In this document: piece after piece, positions 1 to 8,454 of the stretch
Layout: each line of letters opens with the position of its first letter
How positions within the stretch are numbered: position 1 is the stretch's first letter
DNA from: Candidatus Bipolaricaulota bacterium
GTDB lineage: Bacteria; Bipolaricaulota; Bipolaricaulia; UBA7950; UBA9294
Reading direction: 5' to 3'
Assembly: GCA_026390345.1 (NCBI GenBank)
Contig: JAPLGD010000023.1
Location: 1 to 47,521, forward strand
Length of the DNA stretch: 47,521 nucleotides
Notes under the pieces: model-generated
What the model was told of the DNA's origin: nothing
The model's input: the letters and a program-made list of their open reading frames with translations, nothing else
Databases searched by the model: none
Position numbers and translations under genes: made by a program

Positions 1-696
1 CACAAGACCTTCTCTAGCCCACACGGCTGCGGGGGACCCGGCTCCGGCGCGCTCGGCGTTATCGAGGCGCTCGCCCCGTTCCTCCCCACTCCGGTCGTCG
101 CCTTCGACGGTGAACGGTACACGCTCGATGGGAATCGCCCTCAGAGCATCGGCAAGCTTCGCGCTTTCTATGGGGTGGCGGGCGCCATCGTCAGGGCCTA
201 CGCCTGGGTGATGAGCCTCGGGGCGGACGGCCTGTTGGAGGCTTCGAAGGTCGCGGTGTTGAACAACAACTACCTTCTCAAGCGAATGCGCGAAATCTCC
301 GGCGTCACCGCTCCGTACGCTGCGGGGCGGCATCGGATCGAGCAAGTTCGCTATAGTTGGGAAGAGCTGTGCGCTGAGACTGGAGTCCGGTCCGAGGACA
401 TCGGGCTACGGGCCGCTGATTTTGGCGTCCACTACTGGACAAGCCACCATCCGTTCGTCGTCCCTGAACCGTGCACCCTAGAGCCGACTGAGTCGTTCTC
501 CAAGACCGACCTCGACGAGTACGCGGCGATCATGCAGCATGTCGCCAAAGAGGCGCGGGAGGATCCGGCGACGCTCCTTACGGCGCCGCACAACAGCACC
601 GTGCACCGCGTCGACCAGGCGTCACTCGACGATCCGTCTCAATGGGCGATTACCTGGCGAGCTTTCCTCAAGAAGCGCGAACAGCCAGAAGCATGA
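1..696 (+). CDS. gcvPB: Glycine dehydrogenase (decarboxylating) subunit 2, C-terminal part (5' end outside window)
   Basis: The frame is open from base 1 and encodes about 231 residues of the P-protein beta subunit of the glycine cleavage system, which decarboxylates glycine with pyridoxal phosphate and passes the aminomethyl group to GcvH. The first residues read HKTFSSPHGCGGPGSG, the family's PLP-lysine segment (Lys is residue 2 of the fragment) followed by the glycine-rich loop. The family usually has HGGGGPG; a Cys replaces one Gly here. Downstream VLNNNYLLKRM and the C-terminal HYWTSHHPFVVPEPCTLEPTES segment are typical of the split (two-subunit) form found in anaerobes and Gram-positives. 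The stop overlaps the next start (ATGA), indicating co-translation. Identification is firm; only the N-terminal half is missing because of the window edge. Confidence 0.95.
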   Translation, partial: HKTFSSPHGCGGPGSGALGVIEALAPFLPTPVVAFDGERYTLDGNRPQSIGKLRAFYGVAGAIVRAYAWVMSLGADGLLEASKVAVLNNNYLLKRMREISGVTAPYAAGRHRIEQVRYSWEELCAETGVRSEDIGLRAADFGVHYWTSHHPFVVPEPCTLEPTESFSKTDLDEYAAIMQHVAKEAREDPATLLTAPHNSTVHRVDQASLDDPSQWAITWRAFLKKREQPEA

Positions 697-1874
697 GCGA
701 GCCGGAAAGAGGAGCCGAGCGTGAACGGCGCGTTGGCCTGATCGTCAATCCGGTCGCGGGCCTCGGCGGGCGCGTCGGGCTGAAAGGGAGCGACGGAGTG
801 GCGATCCAGCAGCGAGCGCTCGAACTTGGCGCGGTGCCGCGGGCGCTCCATCGGACGATCGAGGCCCTCGTACGGCTGCGCCCGATTGCTGGGGAGTTCA
901 CGCTCGTCACATACCCAGGAGAGATGGGAGAGGAGGCTGCGAGGCGTTCCGGGTTCACTCCTCACGTGATCGGCTCCATCGTGCCGGCCCAGACGACGGC
1001 CAGCGACACGCGAGCCGCGGCGTGCGAGATGCGGCGTCTGGAGGTCGAGCTTCTCTTGTTCGCCGGGGGTGACGGTACGGCTCGAGACGTGTCCGATGCT
1101 GTTGGTCACGATCTGGCCGTCCTTGGGATACCTGTCGGTGTCAAGATTCACTCTGCTGTGTATGCCATCAGCCCTGCTGTCGCAGGGCAGCTAGCTCGTA
1201 GCTTCCTAGAGGGGAAGACTCAGGGAACGCACGAGGCCGAGGTGGTAGATGTCGACGAGGCTGCCCTCCGCTGCGGCGTTGTCAGTACGATGCTCCACGG
1301 CATCCTTCGGGTTCCGAACGATGCGCAGCGGGTACAAGGAGCAAAGGCCTTCAGCTCTGAGAGCGATGCCTCCGCTGCCGTGGCGATCGCGAAGCACGTT
1401 GTCGCGCGAATGGACGCGGAGACCGTCTACATCGTCGGACCGGGGACGACGACGCGCGCCATCCTCGCTGAGTTTGGAATGGAAAAGACGCTTGTCGGCG
1501 TCGACGTGATCCATCGAGGGAAGCTGCTGGCATCAGATGTCAATGAGGCACAGCTGCTCGAATTGCTGGATGGGCGGCCGGCGAGGATCATTGTTACGCC
1601 GATCGGTGGCCAGGGCTTTCTATTTGGCCGTGGGAATCAGCAGATTAGTCCGCAAGTCCTCCAATGTGTGGGAGTTGAGAACGTTCTCGTCGTCGCCACG
1701 CCGGAGAAGCTCAACCGTCTCACGACGCACCCGCTTCTCGTCGATACCGGTGACGAAGAGGTCGATCGCATGCTGGCTGGGTACGTCTGCGTTGTTTGCG
1801 GACCGGACGATCTCCGCGTCGTTCGTGTCGCCTCTGCCTCGCTCACGGAAGAGAGCATGAACCACCCCAGGTGA
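693..1874 (+). CDS. ATP-NAD kinase family protein (AcoX-type)
   Basis: Encodes about 393 residues. The N-terminus has VGLIVNPVAGLGGRVGLKGS, the signature of the AcoX/COG3199 branch of NAD kinases, and LLLFAGGDGTARDV carries the GGDGT nucleotide-binding motif of the kinase fold near residue 125. The C-terminal half (LVGVDVIHRGKLLASDVNE, then TPIGGQGFLFGRGNQQ) matches the family's second domain. The likely role is phosphorylation of NAD or a related small molecule; the substrate of this branch is not well established. The ATG at 693 overlaps the gcvPB stop by four bases, and the longer frame from 642 lies inside gcvPB, so 693 is preferred. Co-transcription with gcvPB suggests a link to glycine or acetyl-group metabolism (inference). 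Confidence 0.85.
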   Translation: MSEPERGAERERRVGLIVNPVAGLGGRVGLKGSDGVAIQQRALELGAVPRALHRTIEALVRLRPIAGEFTLVTYPGEMGEEAARRSGFTPHVIGSIVPAQTTASDTRAAACEMRRLEVELLLFAGGDGTARDVSDAVGHDLAVLGIPVGVKIHSAVYAISPAVAGQLARSFLEGKTQGTHEAEVVDVDEAALRCGVVSTMLHGILRVPNDAQRVQGAKAFSSESDASAAVAIAKHVVARMDAETVYIVGPGTTTRAILAEFGMEKTLVGVDVIHRGKLLASDVNEAQLLELLDGRPARIIVTPIGGQGFLFGRGNQQISPQVLQCVGVENVLVVATPEKLNRLTTHPLLVDTGDEEVDRMLAGYVCVVCGPDDLRVVRVASASLTEESMNHPR

Positions 1875-2110
1875 CAACGCCGATAGGTTCCCTGCACGTC
1901 AGCGCGCTGATGAGATCCAGAGGCCCAGTAGATCGATCTAACCCTACAACGTTGCTAAGCGAAGGTTGTTGAGTAAGACGTAGTGGGTAGGGGCCTGCGA
2001 CGAAACGTACCTGAACATCTACCTGTCAGCACTTCTTCTCCTCAAGACAGCGTTATCTCAAGTGCCACGAAGCCTGGAAGCATCATGGAGACAACCATTG
2101 CGCGATCCTG

Positions 2111-2167
2111 TGGAGCCTAGAGGGCTCGAACCTCCGACCGCAGGATCTACGGTGCGGGCTTCGCTCC
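2111..2167 (-). pseudogene. tRNA-like remnant (T-arm and acceptor 3' strand)
   Basis: Read on the minus strand, the sequence has a good T-arm (stem GGAGG, loop TTCGAGC, stem CCTCT) followed by acceptor strand AGGCTCC and A as discriminator. The upstream part does not fold into normal D- and anticodon arms: only GGAGC of a matching 5' acceptor is found, too close, and the candidate anticodon loop lacks U33. I call it the eroded 3' half of a tRNA of unknown identity, marking the left edge of the island-like block. Confidence 0.5.
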
Positions 2168-2183
2168 GAATGCGGGGAAACCA

Positions 2184-2352
2184 AGCGTCCCGTACAGTCT
2201 GTCGAGGAAAGGCCCTTCCGAAGGGCCACCTATACGCCCGGAGGGACTTGAGACCCCAGGCCGCACTTCGTGCGGCTCGGGAGTTCGCTGACTCGGTGGT
2301 TGCGAACTCCAGGAGACCAGAGGTGGCTCCAAACGTAAAGAGAGCGAGGGGC
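2184..2352 (-). repeat. Left copy of hairpin-rich direct repeat
   Basis: Nearly identical to 8713-8881, with about ten differences by eye over ~168 bases. In + strand order it contains the hairpin GGCCCTTCCGAAGGGCC, a fragment equal to the 3' end of tRNA-Arg(TCG) (CGCCCGGAGGGACTTGA), the hairpin GCCGCAC-TTC-GTGCGGC, an inverted pair GGAGTTCGC/GCGAACTCC, and one arm of a longer hairpin. In minus orientation this reads as terminator-like hairpins around an eroded tRNA 3' end. Confidence 0.85.
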
Positions 2353-2377
2353 CCTATGGACCCCTCGCTCGCTTTAC
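2335..2377 (-). terminator. Long stem-loop at the end of the left repeat
   Basis: Arms of 17 bases (2335-2351 and 2361-2377) pair with one mismatch around a 9-base loop; the outer bases are GTAAAG/CTTTAC. The same hairpin directly follows tRNA-Arg(TCG) at 8863-8906, so it probably derives from that gene's terminator. No long T-run follows, so termination activity is inferred. Confidence 0.55.
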
Positions 2378-2402
2378 CCTCTACGGGACTACTCTTGAAC
2401 TC
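2376..2402. repeat. 27-bp direct repeat, copy 1
   Basis: Exactly repeated at 5359-5385. The core GGACTACTCTTGAAC also occurs at 8518-8532. On the minus strand it resembles a tRNA T-arm (GTTCAAG) with a four-base insertion, and here it occupies the place next to the hairpin that tRNA-Arg occupies in the right copy. Confidence 0.75.
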
Positions 2403-2931
2403 CCGCCCGCTGACTGTGCACCTCGGGAGAGCACCTGCCCAATCGTGCCACGCGCCACTCTCTCGAGGAATCTGGCCTCCGGCAATCCAGTAGCGGTTCA
2501 AGACACGGTTGTTTGGCGATTCGGTTGGGGCCACAAGCTTGTCTGATCTCAGCGGGCTGCCTGCCCTGGAGCACCTCGCCGGAAGTAGCTGGGAGACCAA
2601 CTCCCTGGTTACTGAAGGCCTTAGCTGCTACCCAGACGAAGCGCTTCGGGACACATGTGGCCATGGACTCTGCACTTGCATCTGGCACGTACGCGTTCTT
2701 GTTCATGAGGCCAAGCCAAGAAGCTCCATCGCGGGTCTGGTCTTAGGCTACTGACGGGCGCCCGGGTCCTGGTCGGCCAGGGAGGGCCGTGCTACACCCG
2801 AGTGAGTTGACCGCCCTCCGGGGAATACCTCATACTGGCCGACGGCGGCGGGAGACTGGCAGGATGGCTCAAGTCGTGATCGAGCAGTGCGGAGGAAGAC
2901 ATCTGGTTGTCGTCCCTCTTCAGGAGGCGGC

Positions 2932-5166
2932 ATGGCACGCGCGCAGCCAGAACACCAGCTGAGGAGCGCGGTTTCAGCCCTCACTCGACTCCTAGAGGGC
3001 AAGACCCAAGCCACGGCAGACGTGCTGCTAAGGACTGCAGCTGCCGACACCCTCGGTAAGATAGGTCCTGCAGCAAGGTTAGCCGTCCCAGCCTTGGTGA
3101 AGGCGCTCCTAAGGAACCCAGGAAGCGCCCGCGAGTCTATTGCAGTCGCTCTTGGACAGATCGCCTACGGGGACAAGAAAGCCATCCGCGCCCTCAAACG
3201 CATCCTGAGAGACAGGGACATGATCTTCGATGCAGGCAGAGACACCTCCTTCCGCTCGAGTGCGCCCTTTGATGCTTTGGCCAGGATGGGGCCTGAGGCG
3301 ATAGCTGTTCTGGCCGATGTTCTTCACACCGCACACGATAGTGAGGCCGTCCACGCTGCTGCTAGCGCGCTTGTGGAGAACAGCTCTTCCGCTATTCCCA
3401 TCCTAATCCGAGCTCTGCAAGACCAAACATCGTCAGTTGCCACACGCAAGGCCGCCCTCCAAGCCTTGGGCGAGCTCGGGGACCCGGAGAAGATGGACTA
3501 CCCTGGCGTGCGCTACCCCGTCGCGGCGTGGGCCCGCGGAGCGCTCGGAGCCAGCGCAAGGAAGGAAGCTGTGCCCGCCCTCGTACATGCGCTGAAGGAT
3601 CAAGACTCATCGGTCCGTTGGTCCGCCGCCCGCGCGCTGTGGAGGATAGGGACTGACGCCAAAGAAGCTGCGCCTGCTCTCATGCTGGCGCTAAGGCAGG
3701 AGAGTGGGGCAGTCGGGGAAGCTGCTGCAATTGCGCGTGTTGCCGCCCGAAGCCTAGAGGACGATGCCGCCGAGGTCATTCCTGTCCTCGCCCGAGCACT
3801 GAGAGCCCGCGACTACTGGACGCGACGGGGTGCGCTCGAGGCGATTGGCGAGACTGGCTCGGTGCCTGCGGAGGTAGTGCCCCCGCTAATCGAGGCTCTG
3901 GGCAGGTCGTTGGGAGAAGACGCCCACCTGATGAAACTTGGGCCCCTCGCTCAAGCGCTCGCCAAGACGGAGCCTGCCGCCATTCCGGTAGTCATTCGGG
4001 AATTGGGGGATGGGAGTTCGTTGGCCAGATCCCGCGGTGCCGCTGCATGGGTCTTGGGGAGAACTAGGCCGGTCTCTCGCGAGGTCGTCGCTGCTCTCGT
4101 CCTTGCCCTAGATGCCAAGGACCAGCATGTCTGTTTCTCCGCTGCCAACGCTCTGGGCGCGCTTGGGCCGGCGGCAGAGGAAGCGGTTGGCCCTCTCATG
4201 CGCGCACTGGGCAGAGTCCCTGGAGCCGCAGATGCTCTCGTCAGGATCGGCTCCAGAGCAGTTCCCCATCTCCTCGAAGCGCTGAGGAACGGAACAGCTG
4301 TTGCACGTCGTGAAGCCACCAATGCTCTCGGGCGGATCCGACCGGTCTCTCCAGAGGCACTCGCAGCTCTCGTCTTTGCTTTAGAAGATGACGATAGGGA
4401 TCTTCGCTCCTCGGTTGTGTGTGCTCTCGGCGCGATCGGGCCGGAAGGGAGGGGAACCGCAGTCCCGGCACTCGCCCGGGCCCTAGAGGATACTGATCCG
4501 AGCGTCCGGAGGTGGGCCGTGGGGGCCCTTGCGGAATTCAGAACCGAGGCGAGGGAAGCTCTCCCCGCTCTCGCCCGCGCCTTGGCAGATCCAGAGCTTA
4601 GGTCGCGTGCCGCGGAGATCCTCGGCAAGATGGGGTGTGAGGCAGAGCAAGCGCTCTCCTGTCTCACCTGTGCCCTCAAGGCTGGGGGCGCCGGCTGGGA
4701 AGTCACGTACGCTGTCGGTGCAATCGGGGGCGTCGGGTCCGTTCCAGATCTGATCGATTCCCTAAGGACGATGAACTGCGGCCCGAGCAGCTCTTTCGGT
4801 GACCCCGTAGTGGGCCTCCTAAGCGAGATCGCCTCAGAGAGCGCCGAGGCGAGGTCGATCCTCGTGCGTGCTGTGGAAGATCAGTCCCCATCTGTGCGCT
4901 CAGGAGCCATAGCAGCCATAGGGAGACTGAGTGTTGAGGACGAAGAGTGCACTGCAGCTGTGTTGCGTGTCCTCAACGACGAGGATACCTCAGTGCGCAG
5001 GGCCGCAGTAGCCTGTCTAGGCCGCATCGGCGCGGAGAGACATGCCGTCGCCGCCCTGGTACGCGCGCTCTCCGACAGCGACTGGCAAGTCGTGCACACA
5101 GCAGCCAAAGCATTGGCGACTCGCCTAGGCCGGGCAAGTACCAGCACTGACACCGAGGAGAGGTGA
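2932..5166 (+). CDS. HEAT/PBS-lyase-like repeat protein
   Basis: Encodes about 744 residues made almost entirely of ~30-residue helical repeats with the recurring pattern VPALxxALxDxxxxVRxxAAxALGxIG. Examples are AVPALVHALKDQDSSVRWSA, AAPALMLALRQ and AVPALARALEDTDPSVRRWA. Such HEAT/PBS-lyase-type solenoids serve as protein-binding scaffolds; no catalytic domain, signal peptide or membrane segment is visible, so a cytosolic scaffold is the best guess. An open frame begins at a GTG at 2887, but AGGAGG at 2922-2927 lies five bases before the ATG at 2932, which I take as the start. The gene stands alone inside the island-like block. Its partner and function are unknown. Confidence 0.85.
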   Translation: MARAQPEHQLRSAVSALTRLLEGKTQATADVLLRTAAADTLGKIGPAARLAVPALVKALLRNPGSARESIAVALGQIAYGDKKAIRALKRILRDRDMIFDAGRDTSFRSSAPFDALARMGPEAIAVLADVLHTAHDSEAVHAAASALVENSSSAIPILIRALQDQTSSVATRKAALQALGELGDPEKMDYPGVRYPVAAWARGALGASARKEAVPALVHALKDQDSSVRWSAARALWRIGTDAKEAAPALMLALRQESGAVGEAAAIARVAARSLEDDAAEVIPVLARALRARDYWTRRGALEAIGETGSVPAEVVPPLIEALGRSLGEDAHLMKLGPLAQALAKTEPAAIPVVIRELGDGSSLARSRGAAAWVLGRTRPVSREVVAALVLALDAKDQHVCFSAANALGALGPAAEEAVGPLMRALGRVPGAADALVRIGSRAVPHLLEALRNGTAVARREATNALGRIRPVSPEALAALVFALEDDDRDLRSSVVCALGAIGPEGRGTAVPALARALEDTDPSVRRWAVGALAEFRTEAREALPALARALADPELRSRAAEILGKMGCEAEQALSCLTCALKAGGAGWEVTYAVGAIGGVGSVPDLIDSLRTMNCGPSSSFGDPVVGLLSEIASESAEARSILVRAVEDQSPSVRSGAIAAIGRLSVEDEECTAAVLRVLNDEDTSVRRAAVACLGRIGAERHAVAALVRALSDSDWQVVHTAAKALATRLGRASTSTDTEER

Positions 5167-5295
5167 GACTCTCAGTGTCACTCGCCTGACGTCTCTGCAG
5201 ACAGCTGTTCTGTCGCGACCTGAGCCCCAAGAACCGGCCCGCGGAGATGGTCAGACCCTACCCATCGCGATTCCGTCAGCCGACAGAGCCGTGAA

Positions 5296-5385
5296 GTTCA
5301 AGAGCGGCGAAAAGGTCCACTCCGGACAGCCGATGAATAGGCATCTTTCTGCGCTCATACCCTCTACGGGACTACTCTTGAACTC
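5296..5385. repeat. Short element with 9-bp inverted ends and 27-bp repeat copy 2
   Basis: GTTCAAGAG at 5296-5304 is the reverse complement of CTCTTGAAC at 5375-5383. The right end includes the second exact copy of the 27-bp repeat (5359-5385). A comparable 78-bp element lies at 8455-8532. Both lie at edges of gene blocks (here after the HEAT gene). The ends resemble tRNA T-loops. Confidence 0.6.
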
Positions 5386-5431
5386 TGCGGTGGGCGACTG
5401 CGGGCGCTCCCTGGCTCAGCATGCCACTCAG

Positions 5432-6700
5432 TTAGGGACTTGCAGGTGGGCGGATTGGCTCTGTCCGCCCGAGGTCACGGCCGCGGAAGGCGAACCAAAC
5501 TGTGCCAGCAACTCCGAACCCAAACGCGGTGAGCAGGTTCACCTCAGGCCGCACGGACCAGAGGAAGGCTCCCCCAAAGGCGGCCGCCGAGACGATCACA
5601 TCTCGGATCAGGTAGTAGAGGCCGAACATGCCTGCCTTCTTCCCTTCAGGGGCGAGGTCCATGATGAGGGCCTTCCGCGTCGGCTCGCCGAACTCCTTCA
5701 GCCCGCGCAGCACGAACGCCAGCGCGAGGAGAACGAACGATCGGGAGAAAAGGAGAACGATCGGGAAGAGGGTGAAGAAGCCGAATGTGGCGACCACGAA
5801 GGGCTTCTTCTGGCTCCGGTCGGCGAAGTAGGCAACCGGGATGTAGATCAGGAGGGCTGTTGTCATCTCGATTACCTTCAGCACGCCGAATTGGAGCGCT
5901 GTGACTGGCCCAGGATGCGCCGCAGAGCCAACCGCCCAGATCACGACGAACGCGTAGGGAATCTGCTCGCAGAACCGGATGAGCGTATCTGCCACGAGGA
6001 GCTGCTTCAGGTCCGCGCTCATCAGCTTCCACATGCGAAGCGGATTCCCCTCAGCCGTTCGCTTGGCTTCCGCAGACTGAGACTTGTCCTCCTCGATCAG
6101 GACTTGCTGAAGGACGGCTGACACTGCAGCGAGGGCGAGTGCAGCCACGAACGCGACCCTTACCCCTGCCTCCAGCCCCAGAAGGCCAATGAGAGTACCC
6201 CCGAGCAGCGGCCCCAGGGCCATGGGGACACGCCGGACGAGGGAGTGGAGAGACACTCCCATCGTTCGCTTGTCCTTGGGCAGGACACGGGCGACCAAGC
6301 CCATGGTGGCTGGCAACGAGATGGCTGACCAAGACAGGAACAAGACAGCCCCAGCCATCACGGCTGGCCAGGCGGGGATGAGGATCACGAGTACGAAGCC
6401 GACCATGGAGAGAAGGTTGAACAGGAGAAGTGCCTTCTTCGTCCCGAGTCGATCGGCAAGATACCCCCCGGGGAACGCGTACAGCGCCCCGAGAAGGTTG
6501 TCCATCGCGTTCAGGCCGCCGACGGAGATGAAGCCTCCGCCCAGCGCAATGAGGTAAAGAGGGAGAAACTGCTCGGCCATGTTCTCCCCCATGCCGACGA
6601 GGACCACCATGCCGAGCAGCCCAACAATACTCCGACGTAGGCCGAGGAACTCTACAGCGCGGGAGAGGGCCAATCGGAGTGGTGCCCTACCGCTCTTCAC
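5432..6700 (-). CDS. Major facilitator superfamily transporter
   Basis: Encodes 422 residues with about twelve hydrophobic segments. The loop after helix 2 reads GGYLADRLGTKKALLL, the MFS motif A (G-x-x-x-D-R-x-G-x-[RK]-[RK]). A second motif-A-like loop, VAYFADRSQKKPFV, begins the C-terminal half, as expected from the duplicated six-helix fold. Substrate is not visible. It overlaps the upstream chrB-like gene by 14 bases (6687-6700), so the two are probably translationally coupled. ChrB-type proteins usually accompany the chromate exporter ChrA; here an MFS protein takes that position, so export of an oxyanion or metal complex is a reasonable but unproven guess. Confidence 0.85.
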   Translation of the reverse strand: MKSGRAPLRLALSRAVEFLGLRRSIVGLLGMVVLVGMGENMAEQFLPLYLIALGGGFISVGGLNAMDNLLGALYAFPGGYLADRLGTKKALLLFNLLSMVGFVLVILIPAWPAVMAGAVLFLSWSAISLPATMGLVARVLPKDKRTMGVSLHSLVRRVPMALGPLLGGTLIGLLGLEAGVRVAFVAALALAAVSAVLQQVLIEEDKSQSAEAKRTAEGNPLRMWKLMSADLKQLLVADTLIRFCEQIPYAFVVIWAVGSAAHPGPVTALQFGVLKVIEMTTALLIYIPVAYFADRSQKKPFVVATFGFFTLFPIVLLFSRSFVLLALAFVLRGLKEFGEPTRKALIMDLAPEGKKAGMFGLYYLIRDVIVSAAAFGGAFLWSVRPEVNLLTAFGFGVAGTVWFAFRGRDLGRTEPIRPPASP

Positions 6701-7127
6701 TCTGGGCTATCTCCAGCCGACACCATGTGTAGAGGGCATCGTAGACCTCAAACTGCTGGCTGAGATTCTCGATGTCGTTCGGGTACCGGACCCTGTACCC
6801 GGAGGCGATGGCCTCCAATCCAGTGGCGATCGGATCGGCGTCGAGGCGATCAGTGTCTGCGGCGTTGATGATCTTCGCCATTCTCTGTAGGGCCTTGTCC
6901 TTGAGGCCGTACTTGCCGATGATCGCGTCGAACGAACACTGGTCCCCATGGTGACCGAGCTCGACTCCGGGAGCGTCGAATGGAATCGCTCCGTCCCTCT
7001 TGACCACCGCTTCCACTTCCGATGTCGCGACGAAGAAGAACTCCGCGTCACTGTCAACGAATCGCGTGATCAGCCAGGGGCAGGCGACCCGATCGACGTG
7101 AACGTGCGCGCGCGTAACCCACTTCAT
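6687..7127 (-). CDS. ChrB C-terminal-domain protein (chromate-resistance family)
   Basis: Encodes 146 residues matching the ChrB C-terminal domain. It starts WVTRAHVHVDRVACPWLITRFVD and continues AIPFDAPGVELGHHGDQCSF and IINAADTDRLDADPIATGLEAI. The conserved His, Cys and Asp residues of these motifs are present. In chromate-resistance operons this domain is the C-terminal part of the regulator ChrB; here it stands alone without the N-terminal part, a form often placed beside transporters. AGGGAGG lies six bases before the ATG at 7127. The gene leads a two-gene operon with the MFS transporter. Family assignment is firm; a chromate role is inference. Confidence 0.8.
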   Translation of the reverse strand: MKWVTRAHVHVDRVACPWLITRFVDSDAEFFFVATSEVEAVVKRDGAIPFDAPGVELGHHGDQCSFDAIIGKYGLKDKALQRMAKIINAADTDRLDADPIATGLEAIASGYRVRYPNDIENLSQQFEVYDALYTWCRLEIAQSEER

Positions 7128-7242
7128 CCTTACCTCCCTTGTCCGTTCCCGTGCTCCCGTCCGGAGCGTGCCACGTGATCATACGTGACGCATAGCGACC
7201 AACGAAGTGGCAGCGGACCCAACCTGCTTTTCGAAGACTGGA

Positions 7243-8283
7243 TCACGGGTGTTCGTGCCGGTGGTGAGGGTCTGGTTTGTGAGGATGCGAATGAACCAAC
7301 CCCTCATGAACATGCTCGTGGACGTGCCCTGTGCCTGCCGACATGTCCTCCGGGTGCGCATGAGCGTGGTGCTCGTCGTCATGCTGGTGCGCGTGCGTAT
7401 GGATCAGGTCTGAGTGCACATGCTGGTGAACGTGTCTCTCCCTGGCAACGATGAAACCCGCAAGAATCATCAGTGAGAGGGCCACGTAGAACGTCCATGC
7501 GGCCGTGTCCCTGAAGATGATGAGTGATAGGCCGACGCCCACAAATGGTGCCATACCGAAGAGCGCTCCCGTGCGAGCCGCCCCGACTCGCCGCAATGAC
7601 TGAACGAACAGCGCGATGCTGGCTCCGTAGCTCACCGCTCCAAGCAAGAGGGCATAGAGTACCCGACTGAGCTCAGGCCACGGCCGCCCAAGAACGGTCG
7701 CGAGGAGGAGTGAGAACAAGCCCGCACAGAGGCCCTTGATTGCGACGATTCGCTTCGGGTCCCTCAACGAGATGCGTCCGGTTAGGTTGTTGTCGATTCC
7801 CCACGCGAGACAGGCTCCAACTACAGCGAGAGCTCCGAACGACACTCCCCAGTTGGCAGAAGGGTCAAGGGAGAGGAGTGCTCCTCCGGCGGCCACGGCT
7901 GCGATTGCTCCCCAAGTCCTGAGCCCCACGGGCTCTCGAAAGAACGCAAGCGCTATGAGTCCTGTCGCGACCACCTCGAAGTTGAGCAACAGCGACGCAG
8001 TCGCAGCAGGTGTAAGCCGAAGTCCAAGTAGCAGGAGGATCGGCCCCGCAACGCCTCCTGCAATCACGGCTCCCACAAGCCACGGCAGATCGCCCTTCTC
8101 AAGGCGTGCCTCAGACTCAGCCGATTGGATCACTCTCCTCCCGAGGAGCACCAGCCCGAGCGACGCTCCGGCGCCGAGGTACAGAAGCCCGGCCAAGAGA
8201 ACGGGATCGACGTCGCTCAGAAGGAGCTTCGAAAGTGGAACGCTGATCCCGAAGAGAGCCGCAGCCAGGATTCCGAATAGCAT
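7243..8283 (-). CDS. EamA (DMT) family transporter with histidine-rich C-terminal tail
   Basis: About 346 residues with ten predicted helices in two EamA repeats (first: MLFGILAAALFGISVPLSKLLL; second begins near WGVSFGALAVVGACLAWGID). EamA transporters export small metabolites across the inner membrane. The last ~65 residues are hydrophilic and extremely His-rich (HVHQHVHSDLIHTHAHQHDD, then HVHEHVHEGLVHSHPHKPD), which suggests binding of Ni, Co, Zn or Cu ions. A longer frame reaches 8493, but GGGAGGT sits just before the ATG at 8283 and the EamA fold begins there. Substrate unknown; a metal link is inferred from the tail and from the ChrB neighbour. Confidence 0.85.
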   Translation of the reverse strand: MLFGILAAALFGISVPLSKLLLSDVDPVLLAGLLYLGAGASLGLVLLGRRVIQSAESEARLEKGDLPWLVGAVIAGGVAGPILLLLGLRLTPAATASLLLNFEVVATGLIALAFFREPVGLRTWGAIAAVAAGGALLSLDPSANWGVSFGALAVVGACLAWGIDNNLTGRISLRDPKRIVAIKGLCAGLFSLLLATVLGRPWPELSRVLYALLLGAVSYGASIALFVQSLRRVGAARTGALFGMAPFVGVGLSLIIFRDTAAWTFYVALSLMILAGFIVARERHVHQHVHSDLIHTHAHQHDDEHHAHAHPEDMSAGTGHVHEHVHEGLVHSHPHKPDPHHRHEHP

Positions 8284-8454
8284 CGCTACCTCCCGCAGAT
8301 GCGAGTCTAGCAGAGAAGTGTGGTACAAGAAGCAGACTCCCTCAGTGCGAGGCAATGCCAAAGGCTTAGCCGCAGGAGGTAGTCCCCGAGATCCAGCCTT
8401 GGGATGAGTTGGTTCGTGTCGATGCCGGATCTCCTCGGCCGGCGGCACCTTGGA

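Larger units (their letters stand above)
1875..2931. other. Long intergenic stretch with tRNA-derived debris and no convincing gene
   Basis: About 1.06 kb between the NAD kinase and the HEAT-repeat gene. It holds a tRNA-like 3' half (2111-2167), the left ~170-bp direct repeat (2184-2352), a long hairpin (2335-2377) and a 27-bp repeat (2376-2402), described separately. From about 2403 to 2931 I see no gene: open frames there have no start with a ribosome-binding site and no recognisable protein motif. They may be eroded coding remnants. Confidence 0.6.

Noticed and set aside
2058-2600. Open frame of 180 codons on the minus strand through the left repeat
   Set aside because: It runs through hairpins and tRNA debris and resembles translations of the right repeat; no ribosome-binding site or protein motif.
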